DNA of 7,608 nucleotides, taken from positions 1 through 7,608 of the forward strand of contig JAUYDJ010000148.1 of the NCBI GenBank assembly GCA_030690025.1. The letters run 5' to 3'. Of the stretch, positions 5,423 to 7,608 are shown one piece after another. Source of the stretch: Chloroflexota bacterium. Lineage in GTDB: Bacteria > Chloroflexota > Dehalococcoidia > Dehalococcoidales > JAUYDJ01. Each line of letters starts with the position of its first letter. Position 1 is the first letter of the stretch. Made by a program: the position numbers and the translations under genes. Under the pieces are notes generated by a model. That model did no database searches. It saw only the letters and a program-made list of their open reading frames with translations, and was not told the origin of the DNA.

Positions 5423-5442
5423 CCTATGACTTTTGTCACAGG
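5423..5442. repeat. Short inverted repeat just past the U32 stop
   Basis: CCTATGAC (5423-5430), TTTT, GTCACAGG (5435-5442), pairing at seven of eight positions. It starts 9 nt downstream of the U32 stop and is followed by TTTTT on the plus strand only, so it would make a weak terminator for the minus-strand U32 transcript. The TGAC-N4-GTCA core also looks like a dimeric regulator site upstream of the small broken gene; nothing identifies the regulator. Confidence 0.4.
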
Positions 5443-5451
5443 TTTTTGAGC

Positions 5452-7383
5452 CTATGCCACCGGGCGGTAGAGATGCCCGGCGGTATAGCCTTTTCTCAGC
5501 CGTCTATCGGGGATGTCCTGCTGAAGCAGGTCGCGGTACAGCCGGGAAAAGTGAGCGCCCTTCCCCGGGTGGTCGATAAGGAACTGGCTGAAGCCGGCGG
5601 CTTGCAGCTTGCGGATATCGTTGAACAGGCCAAAGGGGCGGCTGTTCAGGACTTGCCAGTAGCTGCCCTCTTGCCTCACCGGGAAGCTCAGCCCCTGGCG
5701 GTCGACCAGCTTGCGGTCGTTTAGCTCGATGAGGGTATTGACCAGCACCACGTAGCCGTGGCAGAAGACGACCACGTCCTTGTTCTGCAGTCCGGCCATC
5801 TCCTGCAGCGTCAGCTCCGGCGAGAGCACGGGCGTGACGTTGTACCTGCCGAAGAAGAGCAAATCGAGGTCGTTGAAGGCGTTCAGCGAGTAGTCCAGGT
5901 AGACGGGGACATTGAACTCCGCTCGCCGGGGTAGAAAACCAGCATTGCCGGTGAGAATGGCCGCCGGGCGCTTCTGTTTCAGCAAATCAAAAGCCCGGGA
6001 CAGCGCGGCATCGTCCATTATGCGGGGCAGGTAGGCGCCTATTTCAGCTTCAGGGAAGTCGGGAGCGAAGATATCATAAAAGACAATGTCAGCGCCGGCT
6101 TGAATAGACTCCCTGGCCTCGGCCAGCGAATAGGCCTTGACCAGCAGCTTGAGGGCGGGGGAGGTGACCGGGGTAATTTCCGGTAAGACGGGCTTGACAA
6201 TCTTTCTAGCGGGGATTGTTATGGGAGAGCGCACGATAGTGAAGTCAGGTTCAACCCTGATTCCAGTGGACGAGGTCAGATAAATGCGGGAGCCATCTTT
6301 GGCGTCGAGACCGGGGTTGACCCTCTCGCCGGCTGCTGCTGAAGTGACCTTGTTACCGGCAGCGATTATTTCTTTGATGACCGCGCCGCTGACGCTGTTC
6401 TTGTGCCAAATACCGACGCCGTCGCCCACGGCGACCGGGCGCTGCACGACTATTTCACTATTCTCCATCACGCCCAGGAAAGCGCCGCGGTTCATCGGCT
6501 TTTCCGGTGAGACTAAGTTCTTACTGCCGCCGATAAAGCCTTCGGTGAACTCCCGGTTAAAGACAACCTCGATTTCTGTCAGTTCTTTCTCAGGAACGGT
6601 GAACTTGCCTGCCAGGTATGAATCGATGGCTTTGCGGTAGAGGCGAGTGGCTACCGCTACGTACAGCGGCGAGCGCATACGCCCTTCAATCTTGAAACCG
6701 CTGATGCCGGCCTCAATTAGCGTGGGAATCTGTCCGACCAAGCACAGCTCCTTCGTGCTCAAGGGGTAGCTGCCGTTATACTGCTGGCGGCACAGTTGAG
6801 CGCAGGAACCCCGGTTGCCGCTGCGGCTGCTGACGAAGCTGGAGAACAGGCACAGGCCGCTGTAGCTGAAGCACAGCGCCCCGTGGACAAATACCTCGGC
6901 GCTGACACCGGAAGCTATGATACGCTTGATTTCCTCAAGAGAAAGCTCGCGGGGCAGGATAATCCTGTCGGCGGACTGCACCAGGGAGGCGCTGTCGGTA
7001 TTGCCGATGGCGGCCTGGGTGGAAATAAAGACCTTCAGTCCGGGAAAGTCCCTCTTGATAGTCTCCAGAAAGCTGATATGCTGGATAATCACCCCGTCAA
7101 TGCCCAGCGCGTAGGCACGTGAAAGGACACCGAAGAAGCGCTTAAGCTCGTGATTTTTGACCAGGGTGTTCAGCGTCAGGTAAACGCGCACGCCATGGCC
7201 ATGGCTGTAATCGACCACTTTACCCAGCTCTTCCAGGGAGAAGTTGCGGGCGTTAATGCGCGCATTGAACTCTCGTGTCCCCAGGTAGACGGCATCGGCG
7301 CCGTTGCTCACGGCGGCCCGCAGGCAGTCCCAGTCGCCGGCGGGGGACAGCAGTTCCGTTGTTGCTGAATGTTTGACTGGCAT
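5452..7383 (-). CDS. Peptidase U32 family protein, RlhA/YdcP-like
   Basis: A 643-residue member of the U32 'collagenase-like' family, whose studied relatives (RlhA, TrhP, UbiU/UbiV) are O2-independent RNA or ubiquinone hydroxylation factors, rather than proven proteases. The N-terminal TIM-barrel-like half (9-260) opens with ELLSPAGDWDCLRAAVSNGA and carries the family signature EVFVHGALCFSYSGLC (163-178), then RGSCAQLCR (191-199). Cys171, 178, 194, 198 and 214 are candidate ligands for the [4Fe-4S] cluster known in UbiU/UbiV. Residues 270-400 form a middle beta-rich region (DGVGIW, DGSRIYLTSS) like DUF3656. Residues 410-560 resemble a second, degenerate U32 half (YLDYSLNAFN, LSPELTL, FCHGYV). 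Length is close to RlhA and shorter than the 800-residue forms. The ATG lies 3 nt after the upstream gene's stop with no good ribosome site, implying coupling. Stop TAG. An RNA-modification role is likelier than proteolysis, but this is family inference. Confidence 0.88.
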   Translation of the reverse strand: MPVKHSATTELLSPAGDWDCLRAAVSNGADAVYLGTREFNARINARNFSLEELGKVVDYSHGHGVRVYLTLNTLVKNHELKRFFGVLSRAYALGIDGVIIQHISFLETIKRDFPGLKVFISTQAAIGNTDSASLVQSADRIILPRELSLEEIKRIIASGVSAEVFVHGALCFSYSGLCLFSSFVSSRSGNRGSCAQLCRQQYNGSYPLSTKELCLVGQIPTLIEAGISGFKIEGRMRSPLYVAVATRLYRKAIDSYLAGKFTVPEKELTEIEVVFNREFTEGFIGGSKNLVSPEKPMNRGAFLGVMENSEIVVQRPVAVGDGVGIWHKNSVSGAVIKEIIAAGNKVTSAAAGERVNPGLDAKDGSRIYLTSSTGIRVEPDFTIVRSPITIPARKIVKPVLPEITPVTSPALKLLVKAYSLAEARESIQAGADIVFYDIFAPDFPEAEIGAYLPRIMDDAALSRAFDLLKQKRPAAILTGNAGFLPRRAEFNVPVYLDYSLNAFNDLDLLFFGRYNVTPVLSPELTLQEMAGLQNKDVVVFCHGYVVLVNTLIELNDRKLVDRQGLSFPVRQEGSYWQVLNSRPFGLFNDIRKLQAAGFSQFLIDHPGKGAHFSRLYRDLLQQDIPDRRLRKGYTAGHLYRPVA

Positions 7384-7386
7384 ATT

Positions 7387-7608
7387 TTAAGTTATCAGTC
7401 CCTGTTTGAGCAGGGCGGGGAGTATTTTGTTGCGGGTAACCGGTGCGAGCTTAGACCAGTCATCGTTCTTGCCGAACCAGACCAGCCGTTTTACCTCGGA
7501 GCAGGGCTTCAGTTCGCCGCTGAAATCGCCTAGGTAAAGCTCAAGGTGGACGATGGCGTCTTCCCGGCCGGCGGCCGCGTCCTCAAATGCGCCCAGGTAG
7601 CGCAGTGA
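7387..7608 (-). CDS. Probable Nudix hydrolase, C-terminal 73 residues only
   Basis: An open frame entering from the right edge and ending at TAA 7387-7389; its start is outside the window. The visible part includes GAFEDAAAGREDAIVHLELY, YLGDFSGELKPCSEV, RLVWFGKND and SPV-like APVTRNKILPALLKQGLI. This is the usual ending of Nudix domains: a strand with hydrophobic-x-hydrophobic residues, a G-E-x-P-S/C-x-E segment, the WF strand, then a final helix headed by a P-V-x-R/N motif. The diagnostic Nudix box would lie before residue 1 and cannot be checked. Many relatives hydrolyse oxidised or surplus nucleoside diphosphate derivatives. It precedes the U32 gene by 3 nt and is probably co-transcribed with it. 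Confidence 0.6.
   Translation of the reverse strand, partial: SLRYLGAFEDAAAGREDAIVHLELYLGDFSGELKPCSEVKRLVWFGKNDDWSKLAPVTRNKILPALLKQGLIT

Noticed and set aside
5427..5438. FNR/CRP binding site
   Set aside because: The half-sites TGAC-N4-GTCA do not match FNR (TTGAT-N4-ATCAA) or CRP (TGTGA-N6-TCACA), and no such regulator is in the window.
5008..5724. Plus-strand open frame of 238 codons beginning MSITQVDLGYPSLQ
   Set aside because: It runs through the stem-loop element, the antisense strand of the broken small gene and the C-terminal end of the U32 gene, with no coherent domain. It also starts inside the candidate promoter.

Overview
The window looks like a piece of chromosome from an anaerobic bacterium, most likely a member of the Chloroflexota class Dehalococcoidia or a close relative. 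This is an inference from protein style (an FprA-type flavodiiron protein, a PreA/DHOD-like flavoprotein with a ferredoxin tail, an ACMSD-like amidohydrolase) and from the intergenic repeats beginning 'CATTGCGAGTCCCGAC' and 'GTCATTCTGAGTCCCGAT', a style I associate with that group. No rRNA, tRNA, CRISPR array or intact transposase gene is visible. Every recognisable gene lies on the minus strand, so transcription runs right to left.

Layout from right to left: (1) 7387-7608, the C-terminal end of a probable Nudix hydrolase cut by the window edge, 3 nt upstream of (2) 5452-7383, a 643-residue peptidase-U32/RlhA-like protein. (3) 5078-5361, a small gene resembling an Lrp/AsnC ligand-binding domain, readable only after removing one base at each of two short homopolymers, so annotated as broken. 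(4) 4683-5077, no coding gene: a nested stem-loop region that could be a structured RNA or an IS200/IS605-type end remnant, two strong GC-rich hairpins, and a candidate promoter for (5) 3480-4682, a complete flavodiiron protein with all six diiron ligands. Two bases after its stop comes (6) 2803-3477, a HAD-family phosphatase interrupted by a single in-frame TGA at 3007-3009; the frame after the TGA encodes a textbook HAD motif IV and C-terminus. (7) 1614-2624, an ACMSD-like amidohydrolase with its own promoter and strong Shine-Dalgarno. (8) 38-1276, a DHOD/PreA-like flavoprotein with two C-terminal [4Fe-4S] motifs, again with its own promoter. The 337-base gap between (7) and (8) and the gap between (6) and (7) hold inverted-repeat elements.

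Functionally, the flavodiiron protein (O2 or NO reduction) and the Fe-S flavoprotein fit an anaerobic, oxygen-sensitive lifestyle. The flavodiiron and HAD genes, and the Nudix and U32 genes, form two tightly spaced pairs; the amidohydrolase and the DHOD-like gene look like single units. No multi-gene novel system is evident. The most interesting points are the TGA-interrupted HAD gene, the doubly shifted small gene, the structured intergenic element at 4944-5058, and the departures from canonical active sites in the amidohydrolase and the DHOD-like protein.
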